Source: JABURQ01 sp029243145 (GTDB lineage Bacteria > Planctomycetota > Planctomycetia > Planctomycetales > Planctomycetaceae). Taken from it: a DNA stretch of 64,000 bases. The notes under the pieces were generated by a model that was given only the letters and a program-made list of their open reading frames with translations, searched no databases and was not told where the DNA came from. Position 1 is the stretch's first letter; each line of letters begins with the position of its first letter. The position numbers and the translations under genes are program-made. Below, one piece after another: positions 27,735 through 35,951 of the stretch. The stretch is from positions 225,404 to 289,403 of the forward strand of contig CBFHYX010000006.1 in the NCBI GenBank assembly GCA_965660145.1. The letters run 5' to 3'.

Positions 27735-28520
27735 TTAATTCTGTCGCCAACGATCTCTCTGATCTGGTGTTGCCGATCCTGCTTGCGGGTTGGATTTGAC
27801 GAAGAGTGTGACTAAAGCCAGCCCCGCGATGAACCCACCGATATGGGCGGCATAAGCGACGCCTCCTCCCTCTTGACCGCTTGTTCCCAAGCCGCCGATG
27901 ACCTGCATGACAAACCACATTCCCACAACGACCCAAGCAGGTAATGTAATGACGACGCGAATGGCGATGACATGGACACCTCGTGTGGGATGTCTCATCA
28001 GATAGCCACCCAGCACGCCGGCAATTGCCCCGGAGGCTCCCAGACAAGGGACTAATGCGCTGGGGCCACCCGCGTTCAGTAACACATGCGATAAACCGGC
28101 AAGAATTCCGCAGAGTAGATAGAAGGCAAGATATCGACCATGTCCCATTTCATCTTCGATATTGTCCCCAAAAATCCACAGATACAACATATTCCCCAAT
28201 AAGTGCATGATGCCGCCATGCATGAACATGGCTGTCAGCAAGGTTCCCCAAACGGGAATGGGCGTCGGTTCGAGGCCCGGCATGAGATATACTTGGCCGG
28301 TGGCCGGATCCTCAATCTCTTCGGGATCGGTGACAATGTCCTGCCCGGTGACGATCTCTTTGGGCACGGTGGAAAATGCCATCGTGAACTTCTCGCCATG
28401 GGAGCCCGATTGCAGCAAGAAGAAAACTGCAATGTTGATGGCAAGTAAAGCGTAATTGACGACCGGCTTGATCGTTCGACCTCGATTGTCGTCACCGATG
28501 GGGAAGAAAAATAATGGCAT
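27735..28520 (-). CDS. Rhomboid family intramembrane serine protease
   Basis: 261 residues from the ATG at 28520 (MPLFFFPIGDDN). Six or so transmembrane helices are visible. The rhomboid signatures are intact: MHGGIMHLLGNMLYLWIFG in TM2, the catalytic serine in CLGASGAIAGVLGGY (GxSG), and the catalytic histidine in AYAAHIGGFIAGL. The loop after TM1 is enlarged (about 60 residues). Rhomboids cleave membrane proteins within or near transmembrane helices. The gene is convergent with the GT39-like gene (4 bp between stops) and divergent from mfnB. Confidence 0.93.
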   Translation of the reverse strand: MPLFFFPIGDDNRGRTIKPVVNYALLAINIAVFFLLQSGSHGEKFTMAFSTVPKEIVTGQDIVTDPEEIEDPATGQVYLMPGLEPTPIPVWGTLLTAMFMHGGIMHLLGNMLYLWIFGDNIEDEMGHGRYLAFYLLCGILAGLSHVLLNAGGPSALVPCLGASGAIAGVLGGYLMRHPTRGVHVIAIRVVITLPAWVVVGMWFVMQVIGGLGTSGQEGGGVAYAAHIGGFIAGLALVTLFVKSNPQAGSATPDQRDRWRQN

Positions 28521-28642
28521 GAAGTCTCTTTTCAGAATTCCACGGAATGTTTGAATGATTATAACCAAGACGTCGGGCAGCGAAAAGAAGGTGGTTGCGC
28601 AAACGACTCGACAAGGCCAGTCTTGATAGCTATGTTGCTGAA

Positions 28643-29410
28643 ATGAATGAACCTGTGGAATCAAGTCTAATCATCAATTTGCCCCCGGTGGCTCCTCGTC
28701 TCCTCGTTAGCGTGCGCGATCTGGAAGAAGCACGGATCGCCCATCATGCAAACGTCGATTTGATCGATTTGAAAGAGCCTCACAAGGGTTCGCTCGGCAT
28801 GGTTGAACTCTCGACCGCTCAACAGATCGCCGAAGAACTGCCCCAAGCCACGCTGAGCCTGGCTCTTGGCGAACTGGCCGAATGGAGGCAAAAAACATCC
28901 GTCTCACGAATTCCAACGACTTTTCGATATCTGAAAATCGGTTTGACCGGAGAAGTCTCAAACAGCTATTGGCGGGAAGAGTGGCAATCATTCAGGAACA
29001 AAATCGACGCAGAGGCTGAGAAATCATTCCGCTGGATTGCCGTGGTTTATGCCGACTATGAGCTTGCGAAGAGTCCCACTCCCGACGTAATCATTGAGGC
29101 GGCTATCGAGACGGGTTGCGCGGGAGTGTTGTTCGATACCTGGTCGAAACAGTCGGGGAGTTTGCTTGATCTGGTATCAGTCGAACAGTTAGAAAAATAT
29201 CGAAAAGTGATTCAGGCAGCGGGCTTATTGACGGCATTTGCGGGCAGCCTCCGCGAGACTCATTTGCCAACCGTAAGACCGATCGGAGCCGATATTATCG
29301 CGGTGCGCGGCGCGATCTGTGAAGAAAACAACCGAGTCGGGACGGTCTCTGCGTCTCGCATCAAAGCATTTCAGGACGTGCTGAAATCTCCTATTGGACA
29401 ACCGGGGTGA
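28643..29410 (+). CDS. mfnB: (5-Formylfuran-3-yl)methyl phosphate synthase-like protein (MfnB, DUF556)
   Basis: 255 residues from the ATG at 28643; a TTG 16 codons upstream would add residues not seen in the family. A TIM-barrel with the MfnB motifs: RLLVSVRDLEEA, VDLIDLKEPHKGSLGM (active-site lysine and acidic residues), YLKIGLTG, WIAVVYADYE and ADIIAVRGAICE. MfnB condenses two glyceraldehyde-3-phosphate molecules into the furan precursor of methanofuran. Planctomycetes carry tetrahydromethanopterin/methanofuran-type C1 genes, so the assignment is plausible. It stands apart from other C1 genes in this window. It is divergent from the rhomboid gene. Confidence 0.8.
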   Translation: MNEPVESSLIINLPPVAPRLLVSVRDLEEARIAHHANVDLIDLKEPHKGSLGMVELSTAQQIAEELPQATLSLALGELAEWRQKTSVSRIPTTFRYLKIGLTGEVSNSYWREEWQSFRNKIDAEAEKSFRWIAVVYADYELAKSPTPDVIIEAAIETGCAGVLFDTWSKQSGSLLDLVSVEQLEKYRKVIQAAGLLTAFAGSLRETHLPTVRPIGADIIAVRGAICEENNRVGTVSASRIKAFQDVLKSPIGQPG

Positions 29411-29416
29411 TGATAT

Positions 29417-30478
29417 TCACTCCGCTTTTTTCTCTATGATGGCTTTCGCCTCGTCTTGAACGGCTTTCAGTTTTACCTCGTCTTTGGCAGCGGGCTTCGC
29501 TTTTTCGGCGGCCTTTTTTTCTTCTTCCTTCACAGGCGGTTTGATGGCGGCTGCAAAGACGATCTGTTTTCCGTTGCGGGTGTAACGAGGATTCGTGGCA
29601 ATCATATGAGGGGGAAGATTGGGGACAGGTACCGGCTTGGCAGCGGGTTTGAGAGGCTCGATCGTGTAGAGACGGTGGATTTTTAATTCGGGATCGAGTT
29701 GTGAAAACAGGATTTTCGATCCATCAGGATGCCAATCAAGAGACTCATGCACTCCGGTTGTTTCTTGCAGTAAAACGGGTTCTCGTTCGTCAATCACCTC
29801 GACTGCGTAAATTCCAGTCGTTCGTTCGTGAGTAATCCCCTTGAATACAATATTGCGGCTATCGGGCGACCAGGCAAAGTTAAAATAGATAATGCGAAAC
29901 GGGGACTTCTCTCCCTCGAAGACAATCCATTCATCTCCCTCGATAATGTCTAAGATTTTCAGATTGTAACTGTTGGAATAAGTTGCCCAGGCGAGTTTTT
30001 TTCCGTCAGGAGACCAAGCCGTCCCCCAACCTTTGGGGTCGAGTTTTGTGGCGGTTTCTTCGGGATTATCGACGTTGGCGACCCACACGCCGCGATCATC
30101 GTAACGGGAATAAAAGAATCGTTTACCGCGCGGGGAAAGAGACGGGTTCAACCCTTTGCACAATTCTGTTTCTTCACCGGATTCTAAGTCCACGAGATAG
30201 ACATTTGAAGATGTGGCACGCTCTTTTTGCTCGGCATTAAAACCACTGAAAATCATCAACTGGCCATTTTCAGAGAACGAGGGAGAGCCTTCCGCTCGGG
30301 AGGTCGATTCTGGGAATAATCGCTTCGGATTTTTGCCATCGATATCTGCGATGTAAAGTTGGGACCAAGTTTGCAGTTTCAAACGGTCTTTTGAGAGAGC
30401 TTGATCTTGCGCCGACAATTGTCCTGTTGAGGTCAGATACGCCAGAAAAATGATGATAACGATGTATTTGTGGAACAT
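29417..30478 (-). CDS. Exported TolB-like beta-propeller (PD40/WD40-like) protein
   Basis: 353 residues from the ATG at 30478 with a signal peptide (IVIIIFLAYLTSTGQLSAQ). Repeated blades have the PD40 pattern: GSPSFSENGQLMIFSG, NPSLSPRGKRFFYSR, GTAWSPDGKKLAWAT, NFAWSPDSRNIVFKG, SLDWHPDGSKILFSQ and NPRYTRNGKQIVFAA, giving six visible blades. The C-terminus is a Lys/Glu/Ala-rich helix (~35 residues). It is likely a periplasmic scaffold or binding protein. The stop lies 6 bp from the convergent mfnB stop. No partner is evident, and the Tol-Pal genes are absent here. Confidence 0.8.
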   Translation of the reverse strand: MFHKYIVIIIFLAYLTSTGQLSAQDQALSKDRLKLQTWSQLYIADIDGKNPKRLFPESTSRAEGSPSFSENGQLMIFSGFNAEQKERATSSNVYLVDLESGEETELCKGLNPSLSPRGKRFFYSRYDDRGVWVANVDNPEETATKLDPKGWGTAWSPDGKKLAWATYSNSYNLKILDIIEGDEWIVFEGEKSPFRIIYFNFAWSPDSRNIVFKGITHERTTGIYAVEVIDEREPVLLQETTGVHESLDWHPDGSKILFSQLDPELKIHRLYTIEPLKPAAKPVPVPNLPPHMIATNPRYTRNGKQIVFAAAIKPPVKEEEKKAAEKAKPAAKDEVKLKAVQDEAKAIIEKKAE

Positions 30479-30695
30479 ATCTTCGATCTCAGAGATAACG
30501 ATAACCGGTGAACCCTTTTTCAAATCCTCGCCGAACTCTTTCTAGAACACAAGAACAGAATTTATCGGTTGAATGGCTGCATTTTGTGAGATCCCTCGAA
30601 TTTCTCACCCCGAACGGGCTTTGCACTTCTGGCGTCAACAGTCACAATAGAGCGACAATTCAAACCCCTTCGTACTTTATAGCTTCTGAATACCG

Positions 30696-32468
30696 ATGAC
30701 CACGCTGCTTGAACTCCGCGACGCCTTGAAATCATACGGCGGCCAAACTCTTCTTGATGAAGCCGAATTGACCCTGACTGATGAATATAAGGTCGGTTTT
30801 ATTGGCCGAAACGGTGCCGGTAAATCGACTCTCTGCAAAATTTTGCTGGGTAACGAGCAACTCGACTCGGGTGAATGCATCCGGCATCCGCATTTACGGC
30901 TCGGTTATTTGCATCAGCACGATCCGTTCGATCCGGGTGAATCGGCGATGGAATTTCTGATGCGTGACTCGGGGCAGCCCGATTATCGATGCGGCCAAGT
31001 GGCGGCTCAATTTGAGCTGAAGAACGAACGCTTGGAATGTCCGTTGAAAGAACTTTCGGGTGGTTGGCAGACTCGTGTCAAATTGGCGGCGTTGTTATTA
31101 CACGACCCAAATTTGTTACTGCTCGACGAACCGACCAACTTTCTGGATTTGCGAACGCAGATTCTGTTGGAAAATTTTCTGCGCGATTTGCCCTTGGCGT
31201 GTGTGATTGTTTCCCATGATCGTTCATTTCTCAAAGCCACCTGTAAACAGACACTCGAACTGGCGAAAGGGAAGCTCACGATGTACTCGGGCGACATCGA
31301 AGCGTATTTGGAGATGAAGGATGAACAACGCGAACGAGACATGCGTTACAACGCCAACATTCGGTCTAAACAAAGACAGCTCAAAACATTCATCGATAAA
31401 AATAAAGCGGGTGCCAACACGGCTTCTCAAGCGCGCAGTAAAGCCAAACAACTCGCGCGTTTAGAGACGGTCGATATCGAACAATCGGAAGCAACCGTTT
31501 CGATTCATGTTCCCAGAGTCGAAGCCAGAAAAGGTTCGGTGTTACGATGTACCGACCTTTCCATCGGCTACGAAAAAGGGGAGCCGGTTGCTGAAAAAAT
31601 TCATCTCGATCTCGAGTATGGCGAACGGATTGCCATCGTGGGAGACAACGGACAAGGAAAAACAACCTTCCTGCGAACAATCGTGGGATCGTTGCCTGAA
31701 CTTGGCGGCAATATCAAATGGGGGTACGGCGTCGACATCGGGACGTACGCTCAACATGTCTACACTTCATTGCCGAAAGACATGCGAGTTCTTGAATATT
31801 TGCAGGCTGAAGCGCTCCCCCAAACAACCACTCAACAAGTGTTGGAAGCGGCGGGAAGTTTTCTGTTTCGGGATGAACATTTGAAGAAACCGGTTTCGGT
31901 GTTAAGTGGGGGAGAACGGGCACGACTTTGCCTCTCAGGGATTATGCTGGGGAAATCGTCGGTCCTCATTCTCGACGAACCGGGAAACCACCTCGATGTG
32001 GAAACCGTTGAAGCACTCGCCGACGCGCTCAAGACTTACAAAGGAACCGTGATTTTTACGAGCCACGATCGACACTTCATGCAAAAAGTGGCAACGACGG
32101 TTGTCGAGGTTCGCGATGGGACCGTGGTGAATTATCCCGGCAGTTACGAAGATTACCTCTATCGAGTCACTAGAGAAGTCGAAGATGGTCAGCGAGACGC
32201 CTCCTCGTCACCAAGATCACAAGGCCCCGCGACCATCGTAAAGCAGGCGGGCAAAGTGATCTATGAGACCTCGAAAGAGCAAAAAAAAGTCGAACGAAAA
32301 ATTGAGAAACTCGATCAGCAACGGCAGAAAATCAACAAAGATTTTCTCGCAATGACGGATCACGAAAAAGCAGCCGAGTTGCAAACAGAACTCGATGCTC
32401 TTAATGACGAGATCGGACAACTCGAAGAGCAGTGGATGGAGTTGCAATCCGAGCTGGATGACGTTTAA
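30696..32468 (+). CDS. ABC-F family ATP-binding protein (Uup-like)
   Basis: 590 residues, soluble, with two tandem ABC domains and no membrane helices. First domain: Walker A GRNGAGKSTL, signature LSGGWQTRV, Walker B NLLLLDEPTNFLD. Second domain: GDNGQGKTTF, LSGGERARL, SVLILDEPGNHLD. A linker with a charged helical hairpin (QLKTFIDKNKAGANTASQAR) lies between them. A C-terminal coiled coil (about residues 510-590) is the Uup-type DNA/RNA-binding tail. ABC-F proteins act on ribosomes or branched nucleic acids rather than in transport. It is monocistronic. Confidence 0.92.
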   Translation: MTTLLELRDALKSYGGQTLLDEAELTLTDEYKVGFIGRNGAGKSTLCKILLGNEQLDSGECIRHPHLRLGYLHQHDPFDPGESAMEFLMRDSGQPDYRCGQVAAQFELKNERLECPLKELSGGWQTRVKLAALLLHDPNLLLLDEPTNFLDLRTQILLENFLRDLPLACVIVSHDRSFLKATCKQTLELAKGKLTMYSGDIEAYLEMKDEQRERDMRYNANIRSKQRQLKTFIDKNKAGANTASQARSKAKQLARLETVDIEQSEATVSIHVPRVEARKGSVLRCTDLSIGYEKGEPVAEKIHLDLEYGERIAIVGDNGQGKTTFLRTIVGSLPELGGNIKWGYGVDIGTYAQHVYTSLPKDMRVLEYLQAEALPQTTTQQVLEAAGSFLFRDEHLKKPVSVLSGGERARLCLSGIMLGKSSVLILDEPGNHLDVETVEALADALKTYKGTVIFTSHDRHFMQKVATTVVEVRDGTVVNYPGSYEDYLYRVTREVEDGQRDASSSPRSQGPATIVKQAGKVIYETSKEQKKVERKIEKLDQQRQKINKDFLAMTDHEKAAELQTELDALNDEIGQLEEQWMELQSELDDV

Positions 32469-32580
32469 TTAGCCCAATTCGTGTGATTTCTTCCGGAATA
32501 TCGCCATTCGCGCATTGAGGCAAGCCCTCTATAATTAAAGTCAAACACTGGCTTGCTCTCATGGATGGAAGAATCGCGAT

Positions 32581-33795
32581 ATGCGCGCAATGACACTCTT
32601 TCTCGCCTGCTTGGTAATCGGAACCAAGGTGGGGCCTCTGCCTGCTCAAGAGCGTGATCAGTTTTATGATCAACGCTTGGAGATGGTTCACACGTTTTTG
32701 ATTCCTGAAGGGATCACAAACAAGCGGGTCGTTCATGCTCTCAAGACGGTCCACCGGCATGAGTTTGTCAGCCAGTTTCGACAAAAGTATGCCTATCATG
32801 ACGTGGCCATCGAAATTGGATACGGGCAGACGATTTCGCCTCCCTACATCGTCGCCTATATGACGCAGGTTCTCGATCCACAACCTGACGACAAAGTGCT
32901 CGAAATCGGCACCGGTTCGGGTTATCAGGCTGCCGTACTGGGCGAAATCTGTGATGAGGTTTATTCCATCGAGATTGTCGAGCAGTTGGGAGTGAAGGCT
33001 GGCAACAAATTAAAAGAGCTCGGCTACGACAACATTCATACCAAAGTGGGAGACGGTTATCTCGGCTGGCCCGAACATGCACCGTTCGACAAAATTATCG
33101 TGACTTGTTCCCCGGAGAAAATCCCCAAGCCTCTTGCCGACCAATTGGCAGAGGGAGGAAAAATGGTGGTGCCGGTCGGTGAGCGTTATCAGCAAGTCTT
33201 TTATTTGCTGGAAAAGCGAGACGGGAAACTGGTCGAGACCGAACTGATTCCCACGCTGTTCGTTCCCATGACGGGTAAGTCGGAAAAGAATCGAGAAGTC
33301 AGGCCGAATCCGCTCGCTCCCAAGATCGTAAATGGGTCGTTCGAACTTGATGACAATAAAGACGGCAAGCTCGACAGTTGGCACTATCAACGGCAGATGA
33401 AGTATCTGCTTTCGGGCGGATTGCACGGCGATCGTTGTGTCCGTTTTTTCAACCTGACACCCGGCCAACCGGCACAAGCCTTGCAAGGAATGGGAATCGA
33501 TGGGCGAGAACTGGGGACGATCCGATTGCAGGTCTCGGCAACCTTTGAAAATCTTCGACCCGGGACCAACGACTTTGAAAAACCGGGTTTGCAAGTTTTC
33601 TTCTACGATTATCGTCGGAAATACATCACCGGTGAATTGGTTGGGCCTTGGACTGGGAACTCCCCCTGGCGTACCTACAAGAAAACGTTTTCCATTCCTC
33701 GCGATGCACGAGAAATGATTGTCCAAGTCGGAATCAACGGTGGCACGGGAAAGTTGATTCTGGATGATGTGCGGATGGAAGTCGAGAAACGCTAA
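32581..33795 (+). CDS. pcm: Exported protein-L-isoaspartate O-methyltransferase with extra C-terminal domain
   Basis: 404 residues; the usual enzyme is ~210-220. An N-terminal hydrophobic stretch (AMTLFLACLVIGTKVGPLPAQ) looks like a signal peptide. Residues ~25-225 are a complete PIMT: HEFVSQFRQKYAYHDVAIEI, GYGQTISPPYIVAYM, SAM-binding VLEIGTGSGYQAAVLG, and PFDKIIVTCSPEKIPKPL. PIMT methylates isoaspartyl residues in damaged proteins using SAM. Residues ~250-404 start with NGSFELDDNKDGKLDSWHY and form a carbohydrate-binding-module-like beta-sandwich. SAM is cytoplasmic, so an exported enzyme is puzzling; the hydrophobic segment could instead be an anchor. It is monocistronic, facing the msrA gene (another protein-repair enzyme) tail to tail with 6 bp between. 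Confidence 0.85.
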   Translation: MRAMTLFLACLVIGTKVGPLPAQERDQFYDQRLEMVHTFLIPEGITNKRVVHALKTVHRHEFVSQFRQKYAYHDVAIEIGYGQTISPPYIVAYMTQVLDPQPDDKVLEIGTGSGYQAAVLGEICDEVYSIEIVEQLGVKAGNKLKELGYDNIHTKVGDGYLGWPEHAPFDKIIVTCSPEKIPKPLADQLAEGGKMVVPVGERYQQVFYLLEKRDGKLVETELIPTLFVPMTGKSEKNREVRPNPLAPKIVNGSFELDDNKDGKLDSWHYQRQMKYLLSGGLHGDRCVRFFNLTPGQPAQALQGMGIDGRELGTIRLQVSATFENLRPGTNDFEKPGLQVFFYDYRRKYITGELVGPWTGNSPWRTYKKTFSIPRDAREMIVQVGINGGTGKLILDDVRMEVEKR

Positions 33796-33801
33796 CTGCT
33801 T

Positions 33802-34341
33802 CTACTTGGCGCGTTTGTCGGCAAAGCGTGTCCGAAATTTGTCCAGCTTGGGTTTGATGACCGCATTGCAATAGGGCTGTCCGCCGTTTTGCTGATAGTA
33901 GTCCTGATGGTATTCTTCTGCGGGGTAGAATGTTGGCAGCGGTTCGATGAGTGTCACAATTGGACTGGCGAACTCATCGCTGGCGTCGAGTTCGCTCATG
34001 AGTTGTTGAGCCACATCGTTTTGCTGGTCATCGTGAGTGAAAATGATGGAGCGATATTGTGTGCCCATATCGGCACCTTGTTGATTGAGTGTTGTCGGAT
34101 CGTGAGTCGCAAAGAAGATGGTTAGTAATTCACGATAAGTGATCTGATCAGAATCAAACTCCACCTGAATCACTTCCGCATGTCCGGTTGTTCCCGAGCA
34201 GATATCTTTGTAGGTAGGATTTTCCGTTTTCCCGCCTGCATAACCTGATGTGACTGATTTGACTCCGAGAACTTCCGCGTAAATGGCTTCGGTACACCAA
34301 AAACAACCACCACCGAATGTCGCCAATGAACTGTCCGTCAT
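33802..34341 (-). CDS. msrA: Peptide-methionine (S)-S-oxide reductase MsrA
   Basis: 179 residues, normal length. The active site FGGGCFWCTE has the catalytic Cys13. The rest follows the family: VTSGYAGGKTENPTYKDICS, TGHAEVIQVEFD, FFATHDPTTLNQQGADMGTQ and YHQDYYQQN. It reduces methionine-S-sulfoxide in proteins using thioredoxin. No signal peptide is seen, so it is cytoplasmic. It ends with TAG, and its stop is 6 bp from that of the PIMT gene; two protein-repair enzymes are therefore adjacent, though on opposite strands. No msrB is present here. Confidence 0.96.
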   Translation of the reverse strand: MTDSSLATFGGGCFWCTEAIYAEVLGVKSVTSGYAGGKTENPTYKDICSGTTGHAEVIQVEFDSDQITYRELLTIFFATHDPTTLNQQGADMGTQYRSIIFTHDDQQNDVAQQLMSELDASDEFASPIVTLIEPLPTFYPAEEYHQDYYQQNGGQPYCNAVIKPKLDKFRTRFADKRAK

Positions 34342-34397
34342 AAGAATGCCTTCAGTAGGATTGATCTAAAATTGGTGCGTTTACAAAATTCGTACGT

Positions 34398-35807
34398 TCA
34401 CATCGGGGCAATGCGTGGGGAGCCCATATCGGTCGTCAAGCAGACATGCGCGTTAAAACTCTCTTCAATGAGCTGATGTTTGACTTTTTGGTGTTCTACA
34501 GAATCCCACAAGTCGTCGAACTCCCAAGGGTCGACCTGTAAATCGTAGAGTTCCCCCAGGTTTTTGTTGTGATACATGCAGAGTTTGTAGCGTTCGGTTC
34601 GATACATCGTGCCGAATGTTCCCGTACCGCCGGTGAAGAATGGGTCGAGCGCATCAAAGTATTCACTCCGCACAAATTTACGAAAATGTTCCGGATCGGC
34701 TTCACCCGTGAGCACCGGGATCAACGAACGTCCCTGCATATAGTCGGGTTGTTCGAGGCCCGCCAATTCGACAATCGTTGAGGTCAGGTCGAGCATTTCG
34801 ACCAGACCGTCAGCTTTTAGGTCAGCTTGGAATTGCCCCGGCCAAGAGAAAATCAACGGAATGCGAACCAGGCCTTCATAAAAACGACACCCCTTGTACA
34901 TCAAACCGTGATCGCCGAGAGACTCACCGTGATCGCTGGTGAAAATGATCACAGTGTTTTCGCGCTGTCCAGTTTCATCGAGATAATCGAGGATGCGGGC
35001 GAACTGATCGTCGATTTGTTTGATCATGGCGTAGTAATCAGCCTGCTTACGAAACGCATTGTGTTCCTCAGGTGTTTTCAGATCATCTTGAAAGTCGAGG
35101 GAGGCCAGTTTTTGCTGTTGCTTGAGATCAGAATCACGAAAGTAAGGACCGGGCATTTGCTGCGGGTCAAACTGATCGGCATAGGATTTGGGAGGAATAA
35201 AAGGGGGATGCGGATCATAAATGTTGACGTTCAATAGCCAAGGTTCGTTCTGGCCTTCCTGCTGTTTGAGAAACTCCAATGAGCGTTCGGTTCCCCAAGT
35301 GGTCTGATGGAGTTCTGTGGGAACTCGTTCTTCGCTGCTGCGGAGCGTATCGAGTTCGCCACCCTGTTCTCGAACCCAGTCGGCGTAGTCGTGTCCCGAT
35401 TCCCAATCGTCGCGCGGCGCGTGTGAGAATTTCCAATAACTGAAGCCATCACCATTGGAGAGTCTCGGTTCCGTTCGATGTCCCGAGCTTTGCAAGTGAA
35501 ACTTGCCAATCATCCCACACGTGTAGCCGTTCTCGGCGATCAGGTTGGTAATCACGGGAGGAAAAAGAGGGAACGTATCGTTGCCATTACGTGTATTGTG
35601 CAGTCGCGAAGGATACATACCAGTCATAAAGCTTGATCGACTTGGAGTACAGATCGGGCTTTGGCAGTAGGTATGTGTAAATGCAGTCCCCTCGTGGACC
35701 AATCGGTCGATGGTCGGAGTGCGAACGTGAGGATTACCGAGAGCACCGATGGTGTCGAAGCGCTGCTGATCGGTACAATACCAGAGGATGTTGGGACGTT
35801 TATTCAT
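34398..35807 (-). CDS. Sulfatase (formylglycine-dependent, family S1)
   Basis: 469 residues. The metal-binding N-terminus is NILWYCTDQQRFDTIGALG. The formylglycine motif C53-T-P-S-R57 lies in SPICTPSRSSFMTGMYPS, and later metal ligands lie in VIIFTSDHGESLGDHGL. No signal peptide is seen, so it may be cytoplasmic, unlike most planctomycete sulfatases. S1 sulfatases remove sulfate esters from polysaccharides, steroids or aryl compounds; the substrate cannot be read. A cysteine-type site needs a formylglycine-generating enzyme, which is not in the window. It is divergent from the tripartite transporter genes. Confidence 0.92.
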   Translation of the reverse strand: MNKRPNILWYCTDQQRFDTIGALGNPHVRTPTIDRLVHEGTAFTHTYCQSPICTPSRSSFMTGMYPSRLHNTRNGNDTFPLFPPVITNLIAENGYTCGMIGKFHLQSSGHRTEPRLSNGDGFSYWKFSHAPRDDWESGHDYADWVREQGGELDTLRSSEERVPTELHQTTWGTERSLEFLKQQEGQNEPWLLNVNIYDPHPPFIPPKSYADQFDPQQMPGPYFRDSDLKQQQKLASLDFQDDLKTPEEHNAFRKQADYYAMIKQIDDQFARILDYLDETGQRENTVIIFTSDHGESLGDHGLMYKGCRFYEGLVRIPLIFSWPGQFQADLKADGLVEMLDLTSTIVELAGLEQPDYMQGRSLIPVLTGEADPEHFRKFVRSEYFDALDPFFTGGTGTFGTMYRTERYKLCMYHNKNLGELYDLQVDPWEFDDLWDSVEHQKVKHQLIEESFNAHVCLTTDMGSPRIAPM

Positions 35808-35951
35808 ATTTTTATTATCGCGGAGAGGTGACCGTTTCTCAACTCTGGAAGCTGTTAAGAAGCCCGATTCTGGATCTCCTACTCAGCTGGAAACGGATTT
35901 TCTGGTCTTCTTCTGGAATCGGATGCGGAAGACTCGCTACACTCAATCGTC

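Noticed and set aside
33010..33726. 238-codon open frame on the minus strand
   Set aside because: Antisense to the PIMT gene, and the PIMT motifs are unambiguous.
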